Assembly: GCA_002841545.1 (NCBI GenBank)
Contig: PGZZ01000002.1
Coordinates: forward strand, 1 to 64,000
Length of the DNA: 64,000 bases
DNA from: Firmicutes bacterium HGW-Firmicutes-16
GTDB lineage: Bacteria > Bacillota > Clostridia > Oscillospirales > Oscillospiraceae
Direction: 5' to 3'
The notes beneath the pieces were generated by a model. It saw nothing but the letters and a program-made list of their open reading frames with translations. It made no database searches and was not told the DNA's origin. Below, piece by piece: positions 34,003-43,690 of the stretch. Position numbers and translations under genes: made by a program. The first letter of the stretch is position 1; the number at the start of each line of letters is the position of its first letter.

Positions 34003-34578
34003 TCACTCTTCGCGGTAGAGCCCGATAAAGACCGGTACATACAGAGCAAGGGTTGCCGCCATGGCAAAGCCGCAGAGAAGTATCAGAGCGTTGATGCTGT
34101 TTTCGTTCATATGGGGGAAAAAGATTGGATTCAGGAACAGGATGAACATGACAACGTAAACAAGGGCCGTGCTGACCTTTCCGAACCACTTGGCACCGTT
34201 GAGCTTTTTGCCGTTGTGGTGAAGCATAAAAAGACCTGCAACGAGCATAAAACCTTCCTTTAGGAGATAAAGCGCAAGAAGATAGCGCATGTACTGATAC
34301 TTAACTATGAAGCAAATTATTAAGGCTCCCTGCGTCAGCTTGTCGGCAAAGGGATCGATGAGCTTGCCAAGCTCAGTAACCATGTTGAACTTTCTGGCTA
34401 TAAGACCATCGAACATGTCTGTAATTGACGATACGCCGACTAAAACAGCGGGCGCATAGTAATCTGAGACGGTTTTTGCATTCAGATAAGTATACATGAA
34501 AAAAGGGATAAGCAGGATGCGGAAGTATCCGAGTATGTTAGGAATTGAGAATATTTCTTTGCATCTGTCAGACGTCAT
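34003..34578 (-). CDS. CDP-alcohol phosphatidyltransferase (PgsA-like)
   Basis: A 191-residue membrane enzyme that moves a phosphatidyl group from CDP-diacylglycerol to an alcohol. The CDP-alcohol signature DG(x2)AR(x8)G(x3)D(x3)D is complete: Asp57-Gly58, Ala61-Arg62, Gly71, Asp75 and Asp79, with Asp54 ahead. About five or six membrane helices are visible. The likely acceptor is glycerol 3-phosphate (phosphatidylglycerol-phosphate synthase) but the family cannot be split by eye. It follows deoD by 34 bp on the same strand, probably as the last gene of the mtnA-deoD unit. Confidence 0.85.
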   Translation of the reverse strand: MTSDRCKEIFSIPNILGYFRILLIPFFMYTYLNAKTVSDYYAPAVLVGVSSITDMFDGLIARKFNMVTELGKLIDPFADKLTQGALIICFIVKYQYMRYLLALYLLKEGFMLVAGLFMLHHNGKKLNGAKWFGKVSTALVYVVMFILFLNPIFFPHMNENSINALILLCGFAMAATLALYVPVFIGLYREE

Positions 34579-34612
34579 AAATCCACCTGTTCCGAATAAT
34601 ATTGACTTTTAA

Positions 34613-35335
34613 TCAATCAAGCGATTTCCAAGCAGTTTCGAGAGCAATTTCCATCATTTCCGTAAAGCTGTCCTGCCGCTCAAGAGCAGTGAGACCTTCT
34701 CCGGTGAAAACAAGGTCAGAAATTGTAAGAATACTTAGAGCTTTTTTCCCGGCTTTCGCGGCTGTCAGATAAAGTCCGGCGGTCTCCATTTCAACAGCGA
34801 GAATGCCCATCTCAAGATATTTCTTTGCGGAGTCAGGATTTGCGTCATAGAACTGATCCGCCGTAAAGACGGGACCTGCGAGCGCGTGAGCTCCGATTCT
34901 CTCGGCAGCGTCGGCAGCGTATTTCAAAAGCTCATAGCTTGCAAGGGGCGCGAGAGTTCCCGGGAAGCAATACTGGTTTGCATATGCACTGTTCGTGGAT
35001 GCGCCCATCGCGATGACAACATCGCGCAGCTTAATACGATCTGCTATGCCTCCCGCACTGCCAATCCTAATAATGCTGTCAACATCAAAGTAATTATAAA
35101 GCTCAAAAGCATATAGCCCTATCGACGGGATACCCATACCGCTGCCCATGACGGAAATGCGATTTCCCTTATAGGTTCCGGTATAACCGAACATATTGCG
35201 AACTGTGTTGAAGCACACAATGTCTTCAAGGTAATGCTCAGCGACATATTTTGCGCGGAGGGGATCTCCGGGCATAAGGACGACCTTTGCAATGTCGCCT
35301 TTGTTTGCTTCGTTACAGGCGGAAGGTACTATCAT
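34613..35335 (-). CDS. deoD: Purine nucleoside phosphorylase, DeoD type
   Basis: A 240-residue hexameric-type phosphorylase that splits purine (deoxy)nucleosides into base and pentose 1-phosphate. Seen: GDIAKVVLMPGDPLRAKYVA (phosphate site Gly/Arg), GSGMGIPSIGLYAFELY, RIGSAGG and AVEMETAGLY (nucleoside site Met/Glu), and the catalytic Asp in TISDLVFTGE. It lies 14 bp after mtnA, so it may act on methylthioadenosine or supply ribose units to the methionine salvage step encoded by mtnA. A role in general purine salvage is equally possible, given the purine locus at 44-56 kb. Confidence 0.93.
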   Translation of the reverse strand: MIVPSACNEANKGDIAKVVLMPGDPLRAKYVAEHYLEDIVCFNTVRNMFGYTGTYKGNRISVMGSGMGIPSIGLYAFELYNYFDVDSIIRIGSAGGIADRIKLRDVVIAMGASTNSAYANQYCFPGTLAPLASYELLKYAADAAERIGAHALAGPVFTADQFYDANPDSAKKYLEMGILAVEMETAGLYLTAAKAGKKALSILTISDLVFTGEGLTALERQDSFTEMMEIALETAWKSLD

Positions 35336-35349
35336 TATATATTCTCCTA

Positions 35350-36390
35350 CTATTTAAATAGTGCTGCAAGACTTTCTGTATAGGGCGGTCTGCAAATGCC
35401 TTTCTGGGTAACGATTCCGGCAATCAGCTCGTGGTCGGTTACATCGAAAGCGGGGTTGAAGCATTTAACGCCCGGAAGAGCCATCGGCTTCGCATAGAAC
35501 ATGGTTTTTATTTCTTCGGGGTCACGCTGTTCAATTTCAATATCAGCGCCCGTTTTGCAGTTTAGGTCTATTGTGGAGGTTGGACCGAGTACATAAAGCG
35601 GGATTCCATAATACTTTGAGAGTACAGCAACGCCGCAGGTACCGATTTTATTCGCTGTATCTCCGTTTGCCGCAACGCGGTCACAGCCGACGAAGCAGGC
35701 CTGAACCCAGCTGTTTTTCATAACGGTGTTAGCCATATTGTCGCAGATGAGGGTGACGTCGACACCTGCCTTGTACAGCTCATAGGAGGTAAGTCTTGCG
35801 CCCTGCAGGAGAGGTCTTGTTTCATCCGCAAAGACATGGAACTTCATTCCGCGTTCGGTACCGAGCAGTATGGGCCCAAGCGCCGTTCCGTAGCGCGAGG
35901 TCGCGAGGGGCCCTGCGTTGCAGTGAGTCAGGATACCGTCGCCGTCTTTAACGAGGGTAAGACCGAACTCCGAAATTTTTCGGCACATCTCAATGTCTTC
36001 GTTATGGATAGCTCTCGCTTCAGCGAGAAGAAGACCGCGGATATCCTCGACGGCGAAAGAGGAATTTCCTTTCGCGAGCACAACCATGCGTTTTAGCGCC
36101 CAGCTTAGGTTAACTGCCGTCGGGCGTGAGGAATTGAGATATTCGGCGTTCTTTTCGAGTAGGGTGCAGAACTCAGCGCCGCTAGCGGCTTCGATTTTGA
36201 GCGACAGCGCATATAGACAATAAGCCGCACAGATACCGATTGCCGGAGCACCGCGAACTTTGAGTAGTTTTATTGCGTTGTACATTTCATCTGCTGTTGA
36301 GAGAAGTATTTCTCTCTCCTCGTTAGGCAGCAGGGTCTGGTCAACGATATACAGGGAACCGGAATTTTCGTCATATCTAATGTTTTCCAA
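35350..36390 (-). CDS. mtnA: S-methyl-5-thioribose-1-phosphate isomerase
   Basis: Isomerises methylthioribose 1-phosphate to the ribulose form in methionine salvage. Family motifs: [38 protein letters not shown] with catalytic Cys157, and [18 protein letters not shown] with catalytic Asp237; the end is [22 protein letters not shown] 36390 has AGGAAG 8 bases upstream. A GTG three codons further up (36399) overlaps that site, so TTG gives the better start and a 346-residue product, close to family length. First gene of a probable mtnA-deoD-phosphatidyltransferase unit. MtnK and MtnB-like genes are not in the window. Confidence 0.92.
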   Translation of the reverse strand: MENIRYDENSGSLYIVDQTLLPNEEREILLSTADEMYNAIKLLKVRGAPAIGICAAYCLYALSLKIEAASGAEFCTLLEKNAEYLNSSRPTAVNLSWALKRMVVLAKGNSSFAVEDIRGLLLAEARAIHNEDIEMCRKISEFGLTLVKDGDGILTHCNAGPLATSRYGTALGPILLGTERGMKFHVFADETRPLLQGARLTSYELYKAGVDVTLICDNMANTVMKNSWVQACFVGCDRVAANGDTANKIGTCGVAVLSKYYGIPLYVLGPTSTIDLNCKTGADIEIEQRDPEEIKTMFYAKPMALPGVKCFNPAFDVTDHELIAGIVTQKGICRPPYTESLAALFK

Positions 36391-36791
36391 AGGCTTCACT
36401 TCCTATTTTTCTATTAAAAAAAATTATATAACGAAACGCTCATCAAATCAATATCTAAAAACTACAGAACAGAAAAACGAAGGGTTACGAATCCAAAATT
36501 AAATAGAGATAAAAGAAGCTTTGGTATTATGAATATCTTTATTCTGTGTTCAGAAAACGAGTGGATAAGCTCAAAACGCAGGGAAAATATCTGATTTTAG
36601 TATACAGTTTACAAGTTGGTATGACTAACTTTGTCGAAGTAGTCAATTTTAACATTTATTATGAAAAACTTGACATTTATTGCTTGCGCTTTGAATATGT
36701 TTCATATATACTTATCGAGTATTATATTGGAGAATATATGTAAATGAGAAAGCATTACCCAGCAGTAAAATTATTTTTGGGAGGACGAAAA
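36391..36791. other. 401-bp AT-rich gap between divergent genes
   Basis: Holds the promoters of mtnA (left) and the heptad-repeat gene (right). A TTGACA at 36670-36675 has only a weak -10 (GAATAT) at 17 bases. A short plus frame at 36546-36743 has no ribosome site and looks like chance. No riboswitch signature (SAM-type) is seen ahead of mtnA. Confidence 0.4.
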
Positions 36792-38327
36792 ATGAAGGGG
36801 CAGAAATTGCTTAAGGTGATTAGCATACTAATGATTCTCGTGAGTCTGGGTGCTATTGCTGCGGGAGCTTTTGGAATTCTCGATGTCAACGATCAGAAGA
36901 CCATTAAAACCGAAGAAGGACGAGTAGCAAAAGAAAATCTTGACAAGCTCGAAGCGGGCGTGGCAACACTTGAATCAAACCGCGCAACCTATGAAGAGGG
37001 CCTTAAGGCACTTGAAGAAGGACAGGCACAGTACGACGCAGGTATTGCGACACTCACATCGAAGCAAGCAGAGTATGAAGCAGGCGTAGCAAAGCTTGCT
37101 GCTGCAAAAGCACAGCTCGATGCAGCGCCGGCTCAGCTCGCAGCAGGTAAAGCAAAGCTTGATGCAGCAAAGACTCAGCTCGATGCAGCACCGGCTCAGC
37201 TTGCAGCCGGACAGGCTAAACTCGATGCAGGTAAGGCAATGCTTCAGCCTTATGCCACTGTTATGGCTGGAATTGCAAAATATGAAGCTTCCAAAGCAGA
37301 ACTTGAGGCAGGAACAACAAAGTACAATGCAGGACTCGCGGAATATACTAGCAAAAAAGCTGAATATGATTCGAAGCTTGCTCAGTTTACAGCTGCCAAA
37401 GCTTCCCTTTCAGCTGATATGGTAGCTACATATCAGGCACAGCTTGATGCCGCTAAGGCACTGCTTGATGCTGCACAAAGCGAGCTTGAGGCCGGCAAGG
37501 CAAAGCTTGATGCTGGACAAAAAGAGCTTGATGCAAACACAGCTGCGTATCAGTCAGCCAAGACCGCAACTGCAAATGGTCAGGAAGCATTTGAAGCTAT
37601 TTTAGCAGCAGGTCAGGCACAATATGATGCTGGAGTGAAAGAGCTTGCTGCAGCACAGAAAGCATATGATACAGGTTTGGCACAGTATAATGCCGGCTTA
37701 ACAGAGTATAACACCAAGAAAGCCGCTTACGAAGCAGGCTTGAAGGAGTTTGCTGCTGGCAAGGCTCAACTTGATGCAGCTCCTGCACAGCTAGAAGACG
37801 GCAAAGCCCAGCTTGCAGACGCTGAGAAGCAGCTTGCAGACGGCAAAGCAAAGCTTGCCGAGTTCGAAGCAGGTCAGGCCCAGATTGATGCCGGCTATGC
37901 AACACTTCTCGAAAATCCTGACATCAAGGCAAAAGTTGACGCAGGCATGGAAAAAATAGCTGCTGGCAGAGAAGTATTGGCTGAATCTACTGTTAAGACA
38001 ACCAATCTCCTGATGACCAGACTTTACATCTATCTTGCAATAGTTCTTTCTGCTATCATCGGCTTGATAGCGTCCATCCTCGGACTTGGTGCCGCAAATA
38101 TGCCCAGCATTGGCAAGATCAAGGGCGGAATCCTCCTTGGATTTGCTACTGTTGTCGTTGCACTTGCAGCTTGCGTTTATGGCTTTGTAAACGAATTCTT
38201 CAAATTATTCGATGCATTCACATTCCAGTCGGCTGCTGCTGCTGGAGTTCTAGTGTTCGCACTGCTCTTTGTGTTTGCGATTCTTCGCTATAAGAACGCT
38301 CTTGTCGCTCTTATGACAGCCGAATAA
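36792..38327 (+). CDS. Heptad-repeat coiled-coil membrane protein (YhgE/Pip-like repeats)
   Basis: A 511-residue protein. ATG 36792 follows TTGGGAGGAC. Residues 8-32 form a membrane helix. About 55-400 are dense seven-residue repeats of the LxxGxxx / LDAAPAQ / LAAGKAK kind, rich in Ala, Gln, Lys and Leu, as in the X-X-X-Leu-X-X-Gly heptads of YhgE/Pip and MmpL-type proteins. Three membrane helices follow at about 422-505. The repeats are also visible as 21-bp DNA repeats, so copy number may vary. The long extracytoplasmic rod between two membrane anchors suggests a spacer across the cell envelope. The canonical YhgE permease domain is lacking, so I do not assign a function. Confidence 0.75.
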   Translation: MKGQKLLKVISILMILVSLGAIAAGAFGILDVNDQKTIKTEEGRVAKENLDKLEAGVATLESNRATYEEGLKALEEGQAQYDAGIATLTSKQAEYEAGVAKLAAAKAQLDAAPAQLAAGKAKLDAAKTQLDAAPAQLAAGQAKLDAGKAMLQPYATVMAGIAKYEASKAELEAGTTKYNAGLAEYTSKKAEYDSKLAQFTAAKASLSADMVATYQAQLDAAKALLDAAQSELEAGKAKLDAGQKELDANTAAYQSAKTATANGQEAFEAILAAGQAQYDAGVKELAAAQKAYDTGLAQYNAGLTEYNTKKAAYEAGLKEFAAGKAQLDAAPAQLEDGKAQLADAEKQLADGKAKLAEFEAGQAQIDAGYATLLENPDIKAKVDAGMEKIAAGREVLAESTVKTTNLLMTRLYIYLAIVLSAIIGLIASILGLGAANMPSIGKIKGGILLGFATVVVALAACVYGFVNEFFKLFDAFTFQSAAAAGVLVFALLFVFAILRYKNALVALMTAE

Positions 38328-38356
38328 AAACAGATTCTACTTATTATCAGTTAAGC

Positions 38357-38388
38357 AAAATGCGGGCTTCTTTGAAGCCCGCATTTTT
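38357..38388 (+). terminator. Terminator of the heptad-repeat gene
   Basis: AAAATGCGGGCTTC pairs with GAAGCCCGCATTTT, tail TTAT. Confidence 0.85.
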
Positions 38389-38566
38389 ATGCCTATAGAT
38401 GCTACAAGAAAGCGAAATTCATGCAATGAGAAGCGCGATCACTTCTTCTGCTTGAAGATAATGGATGGTTGGCAAGTATGTATCCGTGCTTCTGAGGAAG
38501 AACAATTATAGTTTTATCAGAGCGTGTTTACTATAAATAAAGTGACAAAAGGATAGGAATATTAGA

Positions 38567-38610
38567 AAAGAGGAGCAGCTGCAATCGAACCGATGCAGTA
38601 GCTCCTCTTT
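38567..38610 (-). terminator. Terminator of secDF
   Basis: AAAGAGGAGC...GCTCCTCTTT stem with an inner CTGCA pair; the minus-strand tail is rich in T (CTTTTCTAAT). Confidence 0.7.
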
Positions 38611-38631
38611 AATTCAATTGAGACTCTTAAG

Positions 38632-39564
38632 TCAGGCTCTCTTGAGCTTTGATGATCCGTGGTTGTTTTTCCACATAGTCCATAGGGGACCTGCGATGCA
38701 AATCGTCGAGTAACAACCGGAAATCGTACCGAACATCATCGGCAGAGCAAAATCCTTGATGGATTCAATGTTATAAATCTGTGCGAAAATATATACGATC
38801 GTGATGCTGACAAAAACGGCGATGTTAGTATTTATGGAGCGCGACATAGACTGCGTGATACTTGTGTTTACAAGATCAGCGGTGGAGGTCTTGGCGCCCA
38901 TAAGCAATTTGTTCTCTCTGATACGGTCATAAATAACAATCGTATCATTGATTGAGAAACCGATAATCGTCAGGACTGCCGCAATAAATGAGTCGTTCAG
39001 CGGTATCTGGAAAACTATGAATACCGAGGTTACGACAAAGGCATCGTGGAACAGCGCAACAATTGCCATGAAGCCTGCGGAGAAGCCACCGATTTTACTG
39101 AAGCGGTAGCCGACATAGACAAGGATTAGACCAAAGGAAAGAAGAATTGCCAATAATCCTTGCGTAAAGAACCTTTTACCTGTGGAAGGCTCAACCGAGT
39201 TGGACCCTGCAAAAGTAAGCTGTGCATCGGGATATGCTGTTGTGAGCGTAGAAGTTATTATTTCCTGCTCCTGAGAGGTCATGGTTTCTTTTTCAGCAAG
39301 ATTAATGATTAGCTGTTGCTCATCATTTGCAAAAGTCGTCTGCTCCAGAGCGCTTGCAGGTTTGCCGAGAGCGTCTTGAACAAGAGCGCCTGCCTCTTCG
39401 CTGTTTATTGTACCAATATAGGTGTACTGAAGAACCGAACCGCCCTGGAACGTGATATCGAGCTTGATACCGTTGACAAATGCGAAAATGACTCCGGTCA
39501 AAATAATGCAAAGTGAGATTCCAAAATAGATATACCTTTGTTTGAAAAAGTCGATTACTTTCAT
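38632..39564 (-). CDS. secF: Protein translocase subunit SecF
   Basis: With SecD it uses the proton motive force to pull exported proteins through SecYEG. The product is 310 residues. ATG 39564 with AAGGAGG is preferred to 39609. Six membrane helices: residue 1 begins MKVIDFFKQRYIYFGISLCI, the first large external loop runs about 30-120, then GLILVYVGYRFSKIGGFSAG, ALFHDAFVVTSVF, IGFSINDTIVIYDRIRENK (the conserved RND motif) and SITQSMSRSINT. The start overlaps the secD stop by 4 bp (ATGA), so the two are translationally coupled. Confidence 0.94.
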   Translation of the reverse strand: MKVIDFFKQRYIYFGISLCIILTGVIFAFVNGIKLDITFQGGSVLQYTYIGTINSEEAGALVQDALGKPASALEQTTFANDEQQLIINLAEKETMTSQEQEIITSTLTTAYPDAQLTFAGSNSVEPSTGKRFFTQGLLAILLSFGLILVYVGYRFSKIGGFSAGFMAIVALFHDAFVVTSVFIVFQIPLNDSFIAAVLTIIGFSINDTIVIYDRIRENKLLMGAKTSTADLVNTSITQSMSRSINTNIAVFVSITIVYIFAQIYNIESIKDFALPMMFGTISGCYSTICIAGPLWTMWKNNHGSSKLKRA

Positions 39565-40823
39565 TTCGCTAACCTCCTTGCGCCGAATAAAGCGGGTTTC
39601 TGGAAGCACTTAAACTCGCTGAGCGACCTAATCATAAGGCGTGACGCGGTGACGCCGGCTATGAAGTTCATCAGAACGCCGCAGAGAAGCGTGTAGCCGA
39701 AGGAAAGCAGAGATCCAGAACCGAGTGCAATAAGAACTATTGATACTATTATGACCGTTATATTACCGTCGAATACCGACGAAAACGCGCGGTGGAAACC
39801 GGCGTCTATCGAAGAACGGAGGGTCTTGCCAGAAGCCAGCTCCTCCTTGATTCGCTCGGATACGATAACATTCGCGTCAACGCCCATACCGATGGACAGG
39901 ATGACACCGGCGATACCGGGCAGAGTGAGCGAAAACTGCGGAATTGAAAGAGCGAGAAGCTGACCGACAACCTGCAATAACAGCGCAATGCAAGCGACAA
40001 ATCCGGGCAGTCTGTAATACAGCAACATGAACAGGCAGACAAGAGCAAACGCAATCTCTCCGGCAAGCACCATGATGTTGAGAGCTTGTTTGCCGAGTGT
40101 CGGGCTGATGATGTTGGCTTCATGTGCTTCCATTGAGAAGGGGAGAGAACCGGAGTTAATCTTATCAGAGAGGGCTTTCGCCGTTGCAAGATCCTTCTGG
40201 TTTGTGATTATGGCACTGCCGTCCGAGATGACGCTGTCAACTGTGGGCGAGGAAATCTCGGTATCATCCATATAGATTGAAATCGTTTGTTTATATAGTC
40301 TCTGAGTCGCTTCCGCAAATTTGGTTGTGCCGTTGGCAGAAAGCTCAAGGGCGACGACATAAGTGCTGGAGCTATTGTCGAAAGTGGCGTAGCTCTTTTT
40401 AACGTCTGAACCCTCGAGAACTGTGTTTCCGTCGGGATCTCTAAATGTCAGATGAGCGGTTTCGCCGAGTTCTGAGATTGCTTTCTGTGGATCGAAATCC
40501 GTTACATCCGATTTCCAGGGAAATTTAACGAGCACGGTGCCGTTTGTAGCATCAACCGCAACATCACGGTCAGTGATGTTCTGAGCGTCCATCCGTGTCT
40601 CAATGATGGACTTTGCCGTGTCAAGCTCGTCCGATGTCGGAGCGCGATCAAGACCCTTAGGTGTATATTTGGCTGAAACGCCGCCGCGTATATCAATTCC
40701 GTAACGCATCTCGTTCGAACCCTTAATGTTAAGGGAGCCGATATGCAATCCGTAAAATGCGAGATACATCAGGGCGGCAGTAATCAAAACCACGATGAAG
40801 AACACATTCTTGTTTGTTTTCAA
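39561..40823 (-). CDS. secD: Protein translocase subunit SecD
   Basis: The partner of SecF; 420 residues. The frame is open to 40970, but TTG 40823 (KTNKNVFFIVV...) has TTGGAGGAAG 7 bases upstream and starts directly at the first membrane helix, as SecD does. It shows GIDIRGGVSAKYTP (the P1 motif), DRDVAVDATNGTVLVKFPW, the periplasmic head, LPGIAGVILSIGMGVDANVIV and the SERIKEELASGKTLRSSIDA motif with FDGNITVIIVSIVL. Six membrane helices. The P1 head is shorter than in Proteobacteria, as usual in Firmicutes. Confidence 0.94.
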   Translation of the reverse strand: MKTNKNVFFIVVLITAALMYLAFYGLHIGSLNIKGSNEMRYGIDIRGGVSAKYTPKGLDRAPTSDELDTAKSIIETRMDAQNITDRDVAVDATNGTVLVKFPWKSDVTDFDPQKAISELGETAHLTFRDPDGNTVLEGSDVKKSYATFDNSSSTYVVALELSANGTTKFAEATQRLYKQTISIYMDDTEISSPTVDSVISDGSAIITNQKDLATAKALSDKINSGSLPFSMEAHEANIISPTLGKQALNIMVLAGEIAFALVCLFMLLYYRLPGFVACIALLLQVVGQLLALSIPQFSLTLPGIAGVILSIGMGVDANVIVSERIKEELASGKTLRSSIDAGFHRAFSSVFDGNITVIIVSIVLIALGSGSLLSFGYTLLCGVLMNFIAGVTASRLMIRSLSEFKCFQKPALFGARRLAK

Positions 40824-40918
40824 TTTTCTTCCTCCAATATGACCTGTTCGCGGTCTAAAACGGCGAACAGGGACCGAAATTAAAGTTGTACTTGGAATTT
40901 TTAGATGCCGAGGCTTTC

Positions 40919-41320
40919 CTAAACCATGCCGTCCTTTGTGCGCATAAATATCGTTATTTTGCTGGAGCATAGCTGAACAAACAGCTTATTGTATTTAGGG
41001 AATAAATACGAAATGTCTAAAATAACGGCCAATAAAGCAGCAAAAAGTGCAATAAAACTATGAGAAGATTGCTTTCTAGCAAGAATATTTTGGTTAAAAC
41101 CAATTCGATATGCAACATTTTCCGCTTCCAAACAGTCTAAATTACCATGGATGATAAGACTGATTGGATTACTCGAGTCAACCCTATCCGGCTGAGCGGC
41201 GGCTGAAGAGGGGGAAGTGTCAACATTCAGAAAGTTTGGTAGGCAAGCAATGTTGAAAAATAAAAAAGAGAGGAGCAGCAATAAAACCAAGAACCGAAGG
41301 GAAACTGCGCTTCTGGTCAT
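40919..41320 (-). CDS. Small secreted or membrane protein of unknown family
   Basis: A 133-residue protein; ATG 41320 has GGGAGGTATAATTA upstream. Residues 8-25 are a strongly hydrophobic signal or anchor ending FFNIACLPN, where IAC could be a lipobox (Cys26). A polar Ser/Ala/Pro stretch follows, and a second membrane helix (FIALFAALLAVILDISYLF) lies at about 88-106, with a basic tail. It lies 95 bp upstream of secD on the same strand and could share its transcript. I do not recognise it. Confidence 0.6.
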   Translation of the reverse strand: MTRSAVSLRFLVLLLLLSFLFFNIACLPNFLNVDTSPSSAAAQPDRVDSSNPISLIIHGNLDCLEAENVAYRIGFNQNILARKQSSHSFIALFAALLAVILDISYLFPKYNKLFVQLCSSKITIFMRTKDGMV

Positions 41321-41609
41321 TAATTATACCTCCCTCATAAAAATACTATATTTTGGGCAAAAGACCCTAATTCATTATAATAATATTTAAACGTCTGTCA
41401 ATAGACGAGTTTAAATCAAGTTTAAAATTGAGCTAAAAATAAAAGACAGTCAAATAATGTCGGGATAAAATGAATAATCAAATATTAAGTCAAATTTTAG
41501 TGAATATGCATTTACTATTTGCAATAAAAGGTATAAAATAAGTAATAATTCTTAGCAGTAAAAAATAAACAATTTTTTATCCATATTAAATAGTCAAGGA
41601 AGAGGGTAA

Positions 41610-43442
41610 ATGCGAATGAAAAAAAGAATTCTGACCTCAATTATGGCAATAGTTCTGGTCGTGTCGTTATCTGTTCCAGCTTTTGCAGCCACATATTCGG
41701 ACCTGACAAATCATTGGGCCAAGACATATATGGAATCACTGGCAGCCGACGGATACATGAACGGCTATTCGGACGGAACCATGAAGCCGGACAAAAATAT
41801 TACATACTGTGAAGCACTGGCTCTGTTTTCGAGGCTGTATTCATTAACCGATTTGCAATCTAAGCTGATTGAAGCGGATTATGGAACGGTCGTCAAGGCA
41901 ACTGTGCCAACTACATTGTCGTGGTCCTATAAAAATATAGAAATCTGCCTTGCGGCGGGTATTCTGACCGAGGGCGAGCTCAAGAGCATAGACCTGACAG
42001 CAACTATTACAAGGGAACAGATATCCGTTTATCTCATTAGAGCTGTCCAGCTGACCTCTCAAGCGAACGCACTAAGCACTCAAACGCTCTCGTTTGCGGA
42101 TGCCGGCAGCATATCATCTGGCTGTGTCGGTTCGATTGCAGAGCTTCTTACGATTGGCGTTGTTAAAGGTGATGAAAAAAACAACTTCTTACCCAAATCA
42201 AACGTGACGCGCGCCGTTGTTGCAACAATGGTTTATCGCACGCTGGATTATATCAAGACAAAGGGCATAACGCTAAGCATAGCGGCTTACGTGGGCCTTG
42301 CACAGACAGAAGGTGTAATCCGCTCCGTAAGCGGCAACACGTTCGAAATTAGCGGTTATGATGGACTTAAGAGAACATATACTCTTCCGTCTTCGGGTAA
42401 AGTGATAGTCAACGATACAGCCAGCACTTTGAGTTCCTCATATGTGGGCTTTAAAGCAACTGTTACGACCAAGAGCGGAGCAGTGACGAATCTCGCAATC
42501 GATAACTCTTCGTCAGTCGAGTGGTCGCAGGGTACGGTGACCTCGGCTTTAGCAACAACATCATCATCAGGCTCAATAACTATCACTAAGCTCGATTCCA
42601 CCGTAAAAAGCTACAATGTTCCGACGGGGGCAAAGATAACACGCAGCGGCGCTACCGCGGCCTTCACAACGATTGTAAAGTCCGATTTCATAACTTTTAA
42701 ACTAGTGGGAGGCAATGTTTCGGAGGTCTATGCGGTTTCGGGAGATCAAACTCTCGTAGGCACAGTTTCCGAGATTAAATATGGCACTACCGTATTTCTG
42801 AAAATTGAGGATAGCGATGGAACGATGTATTCTTTCCAGTTTGCTCTTTCCAGCCTGCCGACGATTAAACGCGGCGATAACACCGTGACGATTGACCGCA
42901 TCAACGCCGGAGCAAATGTTACGATGACCATCGATGATTGCAAAGTTGCAAAAATTGTAATAGAAGGCTCCGAAAACACTATAAGCGGAGTAGTCACATC
43001 CATAACGACTTCAACCGGCGGAACTGCCTGGGTAGTAAAAAACTCTGACGGTACAACGGCTTCTTACACTCTTGACGAAGACGTCACGGCCTATAGCGGA
43101 ACGACGGAGATTAACATTTCAAAAATCGCGGTGGGGGATTCGGTAACATTCGTCGTATATGACGATGTGATTACTTCGGTAAAGCTGGAAAGCTCCGCCT
43201 CGCTGGCAACAAAGGTATCCGGAATTGTGCAATTAGTCGACACCACGAATGCGAAAATAACTATACTTACTTCGGACAATAAGCTGGTCTATATCAGCGT
43301 TAAATCTACCGGGTCGATTATCAATGCTAAAACCGGTTCGAGTTTGTCTTATTCCGGAATTGCAGTCGGATCCTCGCTGGTAGCTTACGGCGAATACGCC
43401 GATTCAAGAAACTTCACAGCTAAATCGATAGTAATCGAATAG
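41610..43442 (+). CDS. SLH-domain surface protein
   Basis: A 610-residue exported protein. A signal peptide (to about residue 27, VPAFAATYSD) is followed by three SLH-type repeats: TYSDLTNHWAKTYMESLAAD with DGTMKPDKNITYCEA, a diverged middle one ending ATITREQISVYLIRA, and FADAGSISSGCVGS with FLPKSNVTRAVVATM. Residues 220-610 are repeated beta-rich modules, each with lines such as GTVTSALATTSSSGSITITK, GTVSEIKYGTTVFLKIEDSD and GVVTSITTSTGGTAWVVKNS. The gene may start at ATG 41616 instead. It is monocistronic, with a strong hairpin after it. The SLH domains suggest anchoring to the cell wall. Confidence 0.88.
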   Translation: MRMKKRILTSIMAIVLVVSLSVPAFAATYSDLTNHWAKTYMESLAADGYMNGYSDGTMKPDKNITYCEALALFSRLYSLTDLQSKLIEADYGTVVKATVPTTLSWSYKNIEICLAAGILTEGELKSIDLTATITREQISVYLIRAVQLTSQANALSTQTLSFADAGSISSGCVGSIAELLTIGVVKGDEKNNFLPKSNVTRAVVATMVYRTLDYIKTKGITLSIAAYVGLAQTEGVIRSVSGNTFEISGYDGLKRTYTLPSSGKVIVNDTASTLSSSYVGFKATVTTKSGAVTNLAIDNSSSVEWSQGTVTSALATTSSSGSITITKLDSTVKSYNVPTGAKITRSGATAAFTTIVKSDFITFKLVGGNVSEVYAVSGDQTLVGTVSEIKYGTTVFLKIEDSDGTMYSFQFALSSLPTIKRGDNTVTIDRINAGANVTMTIDDCKVAKIVIEGSENTISGVVTSITTSTGGTAWVVKNSDGTTASYTLDEDVTAYSGTTEINISKIAVGDSVTFVVYDDVITSVKLESSASLATKVSGIVQLVDTTNAKITILTSDNKLVYISVKSTGSIINAKTGSSLSYSGIAVGSSLVAYGEYADSRNFTAKSIVIE

Positions 43443-43452
43443 AGCTGAAAAT

Positions 43453-43490
43453 AACAAAACCGCTCGGGTTCAAACCCGGGCAGTTTTGTT
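43453..43490 (+). terminator. Terminator of the second SLH gene
   Basis: AACAAAAC..CTCGGGT pairs with ACCCGGG..GTTTTGTT, tail ATTTG. Confidence 0.75.
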
Positions 43491-43632
43491 ATTTGTATTC
43501 CTTTCAATTTTCATAGCCGGAAGCGCCTCCGGCGTGTTCCCCGTAAGCCGTTAATAATTAAATTGATTATCTACTTTTGAAAGCGTGAGCAGAGAGTTGA
43601 CTGTATCAAGTATGCATGATATGATTGAAATA

Positions 43633-43667
43633 GGTACTACTTATTCGATGTATACAAAGGCGTATAC
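43633..43667. promoter_or_regulatory. Candidate GntR operators before the regulator gene
   Basis: GGTACTACT (43633-43641) resembles the GGTANTACC sites upstream of the importer. A second inverted repeat, GTATAC-AAAGGC-GTATAC (43650-43667), lies 24 bp before the start codon. Either could bind the GntR/UTRA protein for autoregulation. Confidence 0.5.
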
Positions 43668-43690
43668 AACTTAAAATTAGGAGTAGTTAT

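Larger units (their letters stand above)
38328..38631. other. 304-bp gap with two terminators
   Basis: Contains the terminator of the heptad-repeat gene and that of secF. The 170 bases between them show no gene, repeat or promoter that I can support. Confidence 0.5.

Noticed and set aside
37096-37905. Repeats suggesting a CRISPR array or additional frames
   Set aside because: The repeats are in-frame 21-bp coding heptads of one protein; no direct-repeat/spacer structure and no cas genes.
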